NCBI GenBank assembly: GCA_030142905.1
Contig: JASJOG010000008.1
Coordinates: forward strand, 1,550,001-1,614,000
Length of the DNA: 64,000 bases
Direction of reading: 5' to 3'
Source of the DNA: Heliopora coerulea
Lineage: Eukaryota; Cnidaria; Anthozoa; Scleralcyonacea; Helioporidae
Below are positions 20,460 through 32,000 of the stretch, piece by piece. The notes under the pieces were generated by a model, which saw only the letters and a list, made by a program, of their open reading frames with translations, did not search any database and was not told the origin of the DNA. A program made the translations under genes and the position numbers. How positions within the stretch are numbered: position 1 is the first letter of the stretch; each line of letters begins with the position of its first letter.

Positions 20460-23232
20460 AAGTCACATTCAGACCAAAAGGAGTTAATAGATCGAGCTCG
20501 GACTTAATTCGTAATATAACGGCCCCTATGTTATCCAGCTTTAACAGTAAACTCTATGAACCTGATACTGTTCTTTCCAGGCTGAGGCAAACATTCCATT
20601 TATGTTCATTAGTTAATCTAAATCAATGCTTGAACAAGATACTTAGGTTTAAAATACTTTAATAAGAAACTAAATTGATGATGACGTTTCTATGTCTACT
20701 CGACATCATTCTAAAGTCAACTGAGCCTTAATGATAATCTCAAAATTACATGATTTAGTATGAATTAATTTAACAAATATCAAAATTTTCAGAAGAATAT
20801 TGTATGAATAATGAAGAACCATGGAATCTAAAGTTAAAAAAAAATTAAAAATATTGAAGTCAAAAAAGTTTAGAACGTAACGAATGCCTTTGGGTATTTA
20901 AAGATGGATTTAAGTCTTCAATGAAGAGTATTTCTTGCAGTAAACGGTCAAATTTAGTTTCATGTTGTTGTTGCACGTACTGTCCAACCGTGTCGTCCTA
21001 ACTGATTCGCTCGATTCACTTGTTAGAGGTGAATTGCCATGGCGTGGTCCAACTACAGTATCAGGTTGCATGACCACGAAATTTAAGACACACGTCTGTA
21101 TATGACAGAATCGTGTTAACCCAACTTCATATCCATTTTATGACACACAGACGTACAAACTTTTAAGTTAGTTAAGGTTCCTAAACTCACCTTAGCAGTC
21201 GAATGACCTTCGTTTGTCGAATAAAAATTACGAGAAATCCAAATACGAATGACTTCCAATTCCTCGTCTGTCTCATTTATACAATAGCTCACAAACAGGT
21301 CTCGACATGTTTTTCTGTGCCTCGTGGGTGCGGTTTACTTAGAAACATGTCAATAATAGGTTTCGAATATTTTAGTTCAAGAAACAAAAACTCAACAGGA
21401 ACACCATTGACAAGAAATAGCAAGAAAAACTAGGTAAAGTGATCACACAAAAGTTAATTGTCAAAGCTGCTGCCAAACAATACAGTGAAACTCTTTGAAA
21501 TATACTACAACATTGGATTATTCCAAAATATGAACATGTTCCTTAGTTTTATGTCAAATATGCAGTTTCAGGGAGTTTACGGTAGTATCCGAAGTGTAGG
21601 CGTTAAGGAGGGACCCAAAGGATAAAAATAGCGTTGGCAATAGGACATTACGAGCCTAGGTGATGGAATTCTTGATTTGGAACCAGCTAAATAAACTAAC
21701 AATTGAATTATCGAAAATAAAAAACCAACAGAATTAACTTCGCCAGTTTCCCGGCATTAAGGCTCAATTGTAGCAACCTGGAATGTTTTGAATATCATTT
21801 CTATTTCCTGCCGCGATTACAGGGTTAGTAAATGAGGTCGGAACGAAATCAAGAATGGCAAGATCTCAAATCACACTTAATAATCTTCTTTTTCCTCTGT
21901 CATACATCAGAAAACGGTTTAAAAAAATCATGATCACAAGATGAGTTCGCATCGGTACGAGTTCAGACCGGTGCAAAACGTTATCCATTGAAACGAGAAA
22001 TCCCTCAAGATGAAGTAGTGCTGTGACGAAAAGTACGGAACTATTGTTTCTGGGAAAAGGGATTCGGAATGCGATCCAAAGTAATAGCAACTGCCAAGAA
22101 CCTGGCATGAGTTCCACTCGAGTTTCATGTTATCATCCCCCTTACTTTATAGTTTCATAGTCTTAGTGGCTCATCAAGTCTGGTCGTTTTACCTGGTGGT
22201 AAGTTACGAACAGTGCATCCATACAAGTATTTCCTGGACTTAATCGTCCGCAGCTAATTCTTGTTCCGACCAACTTTGATGGCGTGTCTCTAAACACTAC
22301 TTTCAACCTATGTATGAAATGTTTATATCTTAAGCAAGTTACCATTCCCGATGAAGTTTTGTTATGTAAAGCCAAGTGCTTCATAGATATCTTAACCAAG
22401 CAAAACGTTAGTCATAAATGTTGTCTTAAAGCGTGGTTTACAATAACGACGAAACGACATGGTCCCACGTAAAAACAAGAAACATTCAGTTAATGTCAAT
22501 AAGTTAACGATAACAATTAAGCCAGCATAAACATGTAAATGGGCGTAATGACAAGGAAATTGGTGCAAAACAAAATTATCATGTTCATGCTGTTATCTTC
22601 TTATGCTTAAGTCTGAACTGGACCCGAGACGCCCGACAACCTGTAGATTTCCCCGCCTGACTTCCTTCGCTTGGTGTTATATGAATGGGTATCATATTGC
22701 CGTTGAAAGAAACTATTATTAGTTTCACAAAAATTTTCCCTGGTGTCGTTAACAGAGGTATGCCCTACACATAATAGTTTCATATGGATTAGGTGAATTA
22801 TGACAAACACTCAAGTCAAAGCACGCATACACAAGAAGTGATAGTGGCCAATTTTCATTTTACTGTGGAAAACGTTATCTATTCTTCCCATTATCATAGT
22901 TAGGTAGGAAGCAGGTATTATTTTAATTCACACCTGGTTTACATTTCTTTTAAATAAGCCTATCATCAGATTTTCTGACGAAACGTGAACATTAACCAGG
23001 ATTCAACTACAAAAGCTTCTTGAGGATCAACCGAATAAGCGATACAATGTCAACACTACTTTTAATCCTTTCAATAATTGATAGATCATTTGTCCGTGTT
23101 TCTGCTGATTTAAATAAATGGTTTGTTTCCAGACAAAACTTTCTCTTAATTACAATATTGAGATGGTAATATTTTATTAGAATGGGCACACATAATAACC
23201 AGTGTTGCATGCCTTTATTTTTCTGCAGTTAC
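20460..23232. other. Gene-free stretch
   Basis: AT-rich sequence with only short unsupported frames. I recognise no repeats, RNA genes or exons. Confidence 0.45.
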
Positions 23233-23714
23233 CAGTGGCGTGCTAGCCCACCGGACCATGCGTTGGGAGATTTCCTGGAGGGCTCCTTTAGTGGCGCTTG
23301 TCCGGCATTGTTAGAATTGGCTGAAAAGCCCGAAATCCTGGAAAACATAGTTTACTGCTGAGAAGTGGCCTTTTGTGGGGTTTTTTTATGCTGTAAAAAT
23401 TATATGAAAGTCACCAACGCTTTTATTAGTTTTAAAAGACTACATTCACTGAAATCGTGGACAGGTGACAACCAACAATTTTTAATTTGAAGGTTTTTTC
23501 CACGTATATATAAACCTAAAAGAGCAATTTCTGACGTATATCTAACGGTGGTACGTACAGTTGTCTCATCTGTTTCAGTCTTTGGAATTTACCTTCATTT
23601 TTGTTTTCTTCTACCAAGTGTAGTTTGGTTACCTAAGTTTCAAGTGTACGTAGCTGTAAGGGCTATTTCAGGTTAGAGATTTCAGGGGCTCTCTTGGGGG
23701 CCAGCACGCCACTT
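23233..23714. mobile_element. hAT-like MITE
   Basis: The terminal inverted repeats CAGTGGCGTGCTAGCCC (left) and GGGCCAGCACGCCACTT (right) match over about 17 bp with two mismatches. Flanking 8-mers GCAGTTAC (23225-23232) and CCAGTAAC (23715-23722) are near-identical, as expected for the 8-bp target duplication of hAT elements. There is no transposase. Confidence 0.65.
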
Positions 23715-23722
23715 CCAGTAAC

Positions 23723-25470
23723 AAAGTAAATTTGCTTTGTTACTTTAGTCAAATACAAAAACATCCAATTATTTACCAGCCATAAATTGCTTTTTTTCAT
23801 GAAATACGTTTCTTTAAAACGAACTAAAATTGTTACATAATTATTGAAATTACAATAAATCTTGTTCAATATCACTCACAAATTACTTGTTGAATGCAAC
23901 GACTTTTTGTTGAACATATTTTACGTTAATGTTCATCGTTAAAATAAACTTTACACCCAGATAAACTGCAATTGCAACGCATTATTTAACAGTAATAAAG
24001 TGTAACGATGTGTCTCATAATGATTTACTTTCGCTCGTTCAATAAAATGAACATTAAAACCCATCACGTCCGAACGATTGTTCTTTCGCATGAATTTGCA
24101 AGAGGTGTGTTTCTGTTGCTGTTAATGGCCTCGAACAATCCACACAGCCAGCTGCAACGTCAATACGAATATAATTTCTAGTTGGGCTCATAAACGCTTC
24201 TGAGTTCATAGCCTGATAAGCATATAGACTTGTTCGACTCATCAAAACTTGTAAGGGGAGGGCTCTAAATCCAGACAACTGCTTGCTCAAATAGAAATGA
24301 CATTACGCGTTATTACACTAATTCATACAAATTTGTAAAAACATATCGGTTGATTAAAACAAATAACAGCAGTTCCGTTTCTGTCTTGGAATGTCTTGAG
24401 TAAATGTTTGTTTTTCAGGTGTGACGATATAGATTTGTCTAACCACAGGTTTCAACGATTGATTACCAAGATTATGTTCATGTGAATCGGTGATATCAAG
24501 CTACATTTTCAATAGATGCTCTAAACACAACTAAATATTGTAAAGATCTTGGTTTTCAACTTAAAAATACAAGGACGTTCAGAGGTGGCATTGCCAACGT
24601 CAATGCCTTGCTCAACATTTCTTGATTTACGTTATCGAACTGTCAGTAACAGACATACCTGTATGGATAACACAATGGGTGTGGTATGACTGTTCGTCCA
24701 GTAGCAGAATCGAAAGGAAAGTTTATCTTTACGAAATAAGAAGAAAAAGAAACATCTAGACAATTTTCCTTGCGGAGAACTAAGAACTAATAAAAACTGG
24801 ATAATTGGCAAGTATTGGAAACTTAGATTAATAAAATTTTCTGTCTTAAATACGCTGTTGAAATGGATCCTAAATACTCTACAAAATTTATTTGAGATAT
24901 TAAAGAATTTTATTTAGGTGACAAAGTTTTCTAAACTCTTATTTCACAAGAACTTATTAAAAGGATAGAAATTTGTCAAAGGCACATCCTGTGACATTCC
25001 GAATTGTTCACAGAATTATCAAGTGAAATGGAATTTCTTTGGACATTTCCCGAGATCGTCGGCTAATATTTGCATGCATGCGCTTCTAATTTATCGACTA
25101 TTCTATGATGACGTGAAAGGTTACTACAGGGTCTGGCATATCGGATAAATCTGAAAACATGGAAAAACGGCAACGTATGATTTCATTAAGTGTCAAATGA
25201 AAGTGAGTGCGTGCGACACGGGCTAACCCAGACTAAGGCTAAGCTGGGTTAGTTCGTGAAGTGTAAATAAACCTTACAATAACAAGAGTTTAAAAAGGTT
25301 AAACAACATTTTTATAACCTGAAGATCCGATTAACATCACTACATCAACGTGGTCGTATGTTTTGTCGAAATGATATGTATTAACTATTTTGCATCCAAA
25401 CGTAAGTTGATTCGTGATAAAATCTACAGATATTAAATTGCCAAAACTGTTATGCCAAATGTCATAGAGG
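23723..25470. other. Gene-free stretch
   Basis: The minus frame at 24054-24290 is open for 78 codons but has no recognisable domain or convincing splice sites. Otherwise I see nothing. Confidence 0.4.
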
Positions 25471-25859
25471 TACAGTCAAACCTGTATTAAACGGCCCTGC
25501 ATTAAGCGGACACCCTGTATTAAGCGGACACTTTGTAAAGTCCCGAATTGAATCTCATATAATTCCTATTAATGAAACCTCTATCAAGCGGACACCTCTA
25601 TTAAGCGGACGCGGACACATAAATTAGCAAATAAAGACACAAAAAACCTGTGTTAAACGGACAAAATTTTCCTAATTTTTCATAATCTTTACAGACATAA
25701 CGTTAGTCACTATGTTAATGACGATATTTGTCAATCGGTTCAAAGTCTATTTGTTAAATCGACTACATATTATTACACATGCGTTAAGATAAGATTTTTA
25801 CATCAAACAATAAAATTTTCTTCAGTTTACTTCTCAATGTCAAAGTTTTCCTTGGACAG

Positions 25860-26167
25860 TTTATTGGTCAACCATTCGCATGAAAACCGATCTCCTCGGA
25901 ACTCGTATAAACAAGGAATTTCCAAGCCCTATCCAGCACCTCTATTTATCCGTTTCCCTTTGATTATAACTTTGCAGTATTCGTTTGTCGTTTGAGAAAC
26001 TTTGTGACCCACACTGCCATTAGTTTTGGAATGTGCCCAACAACCTCCATGTTAGCTGACACATTGTTAGGATGAGCGCATCCAGTTTTCATCTCACAAG
26101 ACACAACTGTTGTTTTAACAACCGCAACTGCATTTTCATCAGTTGTATTCCTAGGTTCACGTTTCAA
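25860..26167 (-). pseudogene. HIRAN-like domain remnant inside element A
   Basis: On the minus strand the frame reads REPRNTTDENAVAVVK, then VVGHIPKL...VTKFLKR. After a stop and frame breaks it continues with GKRINRGAG, GLEIPC and YEFRG. This order (R-E-P-x-N, D-x-N-A-V-A-V, V-G-H-I-P, FLKR) is characteristic of HIRAN domains, known in HLTF and related proteins for binding DNA 3-prime ends. Related pieces are in the elements at 34921 and 43165. It is interrupted, hence annotated as a remnant. Confidence 0.6.
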
Positions 26168-26427
26168 TTAATATTCCTCGTCGATTTTCGGATTCCAGAT
26201 TTCCCTGTATGCATGATACCCTCGTACGAACGATTTTACGACCACAATTTCAGAAGACATTATCTCGTCTGTAACATTCAGTGTTATTCGGCTAGTTATG
26301 GCGGCTGTCATTGCCTACAAGGCTCGTGTATCGTATTACACATCTTGCGTCTTATTCCAACACCTTCATAAAACCTGTAGTCAACTTGATGCTCAAGTAA
26401 TGACCTGACTTGCCCTGACTACGGTGT

Positions 26428-26736
26428 ATGGCTGGTGTAACTGCTTTTGAATCTGCTGGCGCGTGCTGGAATTGCAAACAAGAGACAAAGTACAGATGTC
26501 TGACGTGTGATGTTTCGACTTGCAATAAATCAGACAATTGTTCTGTCTACGCATCAGAAGAGACACCTGGATGGAAAGCAGGCGCTTCTGTGGCTTATTG
26601 TATCACTTGCTATAAAAAGGAAAAACATTCCTGTGATACTCTTAGAAAAGAATCCATTGTTGATCGTACTGCTGCTGGTGGTAAGACCCAGCCCGTACCA
26701 CGGGGGGAGGGGCCTGGTGACGAGAACCTTTGTTAA
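26428..26736 (+). CDS. Cysteine-rich zinc-finger-like ORF inside element A
   Basis: An open frame of 102 codons. Residues about 13-70 contain CWNC, YRCLTCDV, CNKSDNC, then after a WKAG spacer YCITCY. The paired CxxC motifs suggest a cross-brace or transposon-type zinc finger. Its 3-prime end runs into the subterminal TTAAGCGGACACC repeats, so the C terminus is unreliable. It lies on the strand opposite to the HIRAN-like remnant. It is probably a piece of a transposon-encoded protein; no function is assigned. Confidence 0.4.
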   Translation: MAGVTAFESAGACWNCKQETKYRCLTCDVSTCNKSDNCSVYASEETPGWKAGASVAYCITCYKKEKHSCDTLRKESIVDRTAAGGKTQPVPRGEGPGDENLC

Positions 26737-26806
26737 GCGGACACCTCTATTAAGCGGACACTAGCCTGTTCCCCGAGGGTGTCCACTTAATACAGGTTTG
26801 ACTGTA

Positions 26807-28290
26807 TACCAATAATTTTGGAAGGACTCGAGCGACAACTAAGAGTTGTCTTTACAGCTTACTCGGCTCACACATCTCACAGCAACTTCACTATTGATCG
26901 ACATTCATCAGCAAGCATTCTTCACACGAAACATTCGTTATGATTTGCGTTATCTGATATATATGATAATTTCACCATTCTCTACCGAAGTACCTGCAAA
27001 CAGATTTGGAGAGAAAACAGAAAAGAGCATTATCTTGTGTCTACCCTCATTGCCAATATTAAGATACCCCAACGCCCGCTGGCCTTGACACAGTTTATGA
27101 TCACCATGACAATTTAACTAAGGCAATAATTAAGTCAATTGTAAATAATACAGAGAACAAATTGCATTCCGTTCTTCTTTCAGCAAATAACATCGCCACG
27201 TATAAGCTTAGGGAAACAAAGAACATTCAATATACCAGCTGTGAAAACTATTCGAAGCAGTGAATTGATGATAAGTAATAAGGTTTCAAGATACAATAAT
27301 ATATAGTCGTGTTAGGAAGCTCTATACATATCGTATTTTTAGTATTAATGTTTTACTGGATACAGTTTACCTTATTAATAGTAGGATTTTTATTTTATTC
27401 TATCTGTTATATAATTATTTGTTTGTATAACAAACGGGTTGTAAAGTTACGCCACTCAGTTTTTTAACTGCAATGTAACTGTGTTTTAATAAACGATGAC
27501 AAGAAAAGAAACTTAGCACTATTATTGCTTGTCGTAGTTTACCAAAAGGATAATGTAACACACAATATCCCAACCAGCCTATCCACTGTATTTTGCTACC
27601 AGACTGAGGGTCCAAATACAGCTGGGCTGATAAAGAGAACCTCAATTGAGAATGAGAAAACTGCCCAACCAAAACAAATTGTATAAAAGGAAATAATTCA
27701 AACTTCTCATTCAGGTTTTAGATTTGGTATGTTATCAGCCACATCGTTTCACCATTCGTGATTTGTATACCTTTTCTTATACACAAATCAAACCATATAT
27801 TTATAGAGTATCAATACTATTATTATACTGTAGAATGTAAAATAATAAAATTATACTTTTCAAGTTTCATTGACTTCATTTAAATTATGACTAAGTGTTT
27901 TACAGTTTTAAGTCTACGGATGGTAAACGACAACGATGTTTTTCTTTTTTGATTGAAAAGATGTCGTGGCCAAAGATCGGAGTTCTACATTTTATTAGCA
28001 CCGTAAGATGGCGGACACCAACTCCACATGCCCCTATGAAAAGTAAGTTTGACGCACTGTCAGTGGGCTATCTCAAATTTCTATAGAAAATTCGGATAAT
28101 TAGGACCAGAAGTAGAGTTTGTGTTTGGACTAGGAGCCATACATGACACTTGGCGAGAAATGAATCTTTTACTGATTACTTATCTTCATTATGTCACCGA
28201 AAATCGGTGATTGTTTTGTAACAAAGTATTTACATTAGGTACGAAAGTATGGATCGACAAAAAGTTCTCCGTTCGGCTGAATCATTATTA
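26807..28290. other. Gene-free stretch downstream of the SBNO-like gene
   Basis: AT-rich. Frames at 26846-27088 and 27415-27672 have no recognisable product. No repeats of note were seen. Confidence 0.4.
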
Positions 28291-28292
28291 GA

Positions 28293-28298
28293 TTTATT
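28293..28298 (-). terminator. Candidate poly(A) signal AATAAA of the SBNO-like gene
   Basis: On the minus strand AATAAA lies about 155 nt beyond the stop codon at 28453. It is the first exact hexamer seen downstream in the gene orientation. Position alone supports it. Confidence 0.35.
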
Positions 28299-28452
28299 GC
28301 ATCTGAATAAAAAAGGGTAGAAGTATGTGTTAGCATCACTCACAACAAACTGAAGTAAAGCAACGACAGTTTAATATAAGTAAACCGGAGCTCAATAAAT
28401 AATAAAGAAACCAGAACTAATATATTACGAAATTACACCTACTCTCACAAAA

Positions 28453-29046
28453 TTATTCTATCAGACAAACATCCATATGATCATTGATTTCTTGGTTGCT
28501 CAACGAAGGACTTAAAGGTGATTTGCAAATGGGACATTGCCTTGTTTCTTGGGAACGACAGGAATTCTGGAAAGACAGTAAAATACTCCCTTGCTTTTTG
28601 CTTCGTTTGATGGGATCTTTCCGGGGAAGATTATCTTCAGCAACACGTTTTAGTGTCGTTTCGTGCCTCCCGACATTGGTCGGAAAATTATCTGCGTCAC
28701 CTGACTTTCTTTCAGATGGCATTTCCTTATCAAAGTTACTATTTGTACAGCTTGGGGTACCACGTAACTCATGTTGGTAAAAATGTGTTGTTGTTTCTTG
28801 AGTGGTACATCTCGTAACATTAGTGACATAATCAGAATGGGAGTTACTATTTGAAGAATCCAGTGTTATCTCTGTTAACGTTCTTTTATCACTTAACTTG
28901 GAACGAGGCTTAAAGAACTTTTCGATTGTCACGGGAGGGTTCATTGCTTTCCTTAACAACCGTGGATCAACAGGAGTTGAATTTTCAACCATTGCCAGGG
29001 TCGGTTTGTCTGTTGCGGTTGGAATTATCACAGGCACAATTCCTAA
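28453..29046 (-). CDS. SBNO: SBNO-like last exon: PIP-like motifs and UBZ4 zinc finger
   Basis: 197 residues and a stop. The acceptor is ATACACAG, phase 0, and the junction reads [15 protein letters not shown] low-complexity polar tail follows. At 28912-28929 the sequence TIEKFF, within [12 protein letters not shown], resembles a PCNA-interacting PIP box lacking the Gln. At 28570-28593 QGSILLSF, preceded by KRSKK, is a second PIP-like match with only the last aromatic. At 28463-28536 CPIC, 15 residues, then HMDVC form a UBZ4 finger. The Asp between His and Cys is the ubiquitin-contact residue known from RAD18. A plus-strand ORF at 28484-28780 is only its shadow. Confidence 0.9.
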   Translation of the reverse strand, partial: LGIVPVIIPTATDKPTLAMVENSTPVDPRLLRKAMNPPVTIEKFFKPRSKLSDKRTLTEITLDSSNSNSHSDYVTNVTRCTTQETTTHFYQHELRGTPSCTNSNFDKEMPSERKSGDADNFPTNVGRHETTLKRVAEDNLPRKDPIKRSKKQGSILLSFQNSCRSQETRQCPICKSPLSPSLSNQEINDHMDVCLIE

Positions 29047-32000
29047 CTGTGTATTTATGTTATTCTAAGAACAAAGAAAAATTAAGTGAAAAACAGATTT
29101 TATACAACATCTATGTTTGTTCGTTCGTATATTTGTTCATTTGTTAGTCTGCTTTTGGATCGTTTGTATGCGTGTTTGTTTCATACCCATTTCATGTATA
29201 TAATAATGCCGGTTATTTGAGAATATTAGCCTCACTCTCACAGACAGTTTGTCCTTGGTTTGTTTGTATGTTTGCTTCATATGTATTATGCACATTACTA
29301 CGCAAAAAGTTTGAATACAATGCAATACACAGGTGCATGTTCCGTGAATATGGTACAGCAAAGTAAAGTAAAGTAGAGCAAAGCAAAGCAAAATAATGTG
29401 AAGTAAAAGTAAAAGTGTAGTAAAGCAAAGTAAAAGTAATGTAAAAGTAAAGTAAAAGTAATGTAAAAGTAAAGTAAAGTAAGGTAAAGTAAAGTAAAAG
29501 TAAAGTAAAGGTAAAGGTAAAGTAAAGGTAAAGGTAAAGTAAAGGTAAAGGTAAAGTAAAGGTAAAGGTAAAGTAAAGGTAAAGGTAAAGGTAAAGTGAA
29601 GGCAAAGTAAAAGTAAAGTAAAGGTAAAGTAAAAGTGAAGTAAAAGTGAAGTAAAGTACAAGTGAGGTGAGGTGAGGTAAAATGAGGTGAGGTGAGGTAA
29701 GGTAGGGTAAGGTAGGGTAAGGTAAATTAAAATGCTGCAACGACCTTGGGTCACAAACGTGCACAATCGTTTTTTTAGCTACGTCCGAAGGATGACGGCC
29801 AGGCAAACTGTCTTAACAAAAGGCCTGATAGAGTGACGACTTCAGCCACGGCGCGGGAGCGAATGTTAATTACATGTTCACACGAAAACATGGATGAGAA
29901 TTTTAGGCAATGTGTTCTAAGCCAGGGACATGCAGACATGCTGATTTATCTGGCGATATCAAAAAATGTTTCCTGAATAGCGTTGCTCCTATCGGACAAT
30001 AAATCGATAAATCATCACCTGAATACATCAATTAAAACTTTTCTATTCGCTCTTACTTTGCCACCATTTTCTCTTCAAAGATTTTAAGCTTTGCAAATAC
30101 AATGGTGTCATGTTAAGGGTGTTACTATACTTAGTGTACATAACCCTTGATTAAAATCATCTACCAATGTGGATGTTGGTCAAAGCTTGCCCATATCGTC
30201 TTGCAACCACGTCTTACAAAACGCTAAATCTCACGCCAGTACAGGTATCATCTACCGACCAGTTAATAAAAATGTATCACTATTTGAACTCGCCCTCTTG
30301 GAGCTGACTGGTGTTGTCGCTAACGTGATTGTTGTTTAAAGCTATAAATTCATCGATTGATCAAAAAAATCAGGCGCAGCTTCGTTCCTTGACGCATCTT
30401 AAAAATGTGGATAACGGGAAAAGAAATTTTAAAACATACCGCTGCGGCATTGAGCTTCTGTTGTTTTATCAACTGGGACACTTCAGTAATAAGAGGTTCA
30501 GGATATCGTAGACCAACCAGGCGACGACCATTGTCCAATTCTACTCGCACGACGCGCAACGAGCGAAGTTCTTTGCTAATGAAAAAATTAAACAAAACAA
30601 AACAACACGAGTTGGTTTGGGTGGGAATCTGTTTAAAGATGTTAAAATTACACTTCATTAATTATGAATCTGTCTGTTTCGCAGGACAAGATTTCCCTCC
30701 TTTTAAAAAACTGGTTCGTGTGAACACCTTAAAGGGAAGCTACTTTATTGCGCCGAATTCGAGTTCCTAACTTGCCAGCAATTTTGGTTACCTACCTTGC
30801 AAACTTGAAAAGTTTTTTGAAATTTTGCAGAAAACTTCTTTTCGAACTTTTATTAAGTTCCTGATTCACGTTATATTTTCCGTTGCAATCGGTGATTAAT
30901 TTTTATTAACCAGTTCGAACACCCAGCACACTATAGGAAGTTATGCAATTATGAAAGGGGTTATGAATACAGGTAAATTCAAATGAAACTTTACGGATTT
31001 TGTTCGAAACTTTACTTTTACAATTTGGGGGAGTAATTGACCAATTAGTTAACCAAAATTGCAATCCAGTTTGAAACTCAAATTTTGAAAACTTGGCAAA
31101 GTTTCGCTGTCAAAAATATCCTTCCGAAACTCGGATCCAACCAATCAAATCGTATAAACTAGCTTCTATGTCTTCGGGCCCGAAAATCGCACACTTTAAC
31201 GTTAGACCTTCTGAATCGGTATGAACTCTTTGAAAAAATAATAAAGCCAGGCACAGAAAACTGCAAACAGCCGTAAACTTAATGTGTATCTAAAACTGCC
31301 CAACATTTTGTTTCAACACTTGCAAAAACTTCAGAGAACTATTTAGCGTAGAAAGGTGAGAGTTTATGTAAAATTATATTAATTATAATTATACACGACA
31401 ACGGATGTTTGATATGGTTTCCAAATACCAAGAGGTGTGTTGAAAAACGAGGTGATAGTCGTATTTTTTCATCTTCGAGGTGTGTGGAAGTCAGATGAAA
31501 CACAAAGGTATGTTCATATTTCCAAACTAAGTCACGTAATCGATTTCCTTCATTTTGCCTTATAAATTATTAACGAGTTTAAGAATAAATGCCGTCACCC
31601 TTTATTAAATTTTAGTAATTCATTTTTCACGAAAAATTTTTGGGGATATTGTGCAATGTTAAGACTGCGATTCCCCCTTGTGAATCGACCGTCTTTAGTC
31701 TTAACTATTTAAAGCAAAGAATTACCTCAATTCAAGAGAGTTGGCTCGACGGGCAACTGTTGTTTCCAACAATGATAATAAAGGGATTATTCCTCCACAA
31801 AGAAGATGAATTTCTGTTGTTCGACAGCCAACTAGAATAAACGAGCACAACATATCTTGACATAAAACATAAATTGATGGTACAGACCGATGTGGCTCTA
31901 ACTGCACTGCACAATTATTTAATTTTTTTAAGAAAAATTCAGAGAAAGCCATCATCGATGTAGACAAGGAAGGTACAGATTTTGAACTGGGTTCGCCTAT

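Larger units (their letters stand above)
25471..26806. mobile_element. TIR DNA transposon remnant with HIRAN-like and zinc-finger ORFs (element A)
   Basis: Perfect 20-bp terminal inverted repeats (TACAGTCAAACCTGTATTAA, 25471-25490 and 26787-26806); the outer TA may be the target duplication. Subterminal repeats of TTAAGCGGACACC lie in both orientations near each end. The interior has a minus-strand HIRAN-like remnant (about 25860-26167) and a plus-strand Cys-rich ORF (26428-26736). No transposase domain is recognised, so it is probably non-autonomous. The terminal design recurs at 34921-35863 and 43165-44445. Confidence 0.8.

Noticed and set aside
22955..23000. Hammerhead-like TCTGACGAAACGTG
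   Set aside because: CTGA and GAAAC are adjacent with no room for stem II, so the core cannot form.
24054..24290. 78-codon minus-strand ORF
   Set aside because: Less AT-biased than its surroundings, but there is no domain, no clear splice sites and no paralogue.
29137..29806. Long overlapping minus-strand ORFs of about 200 codons
   Set aside because: They translate the AAAGT/AAAGGT tandem repeat and have pure Leu/Tyr/Phe/Thr low complexity.
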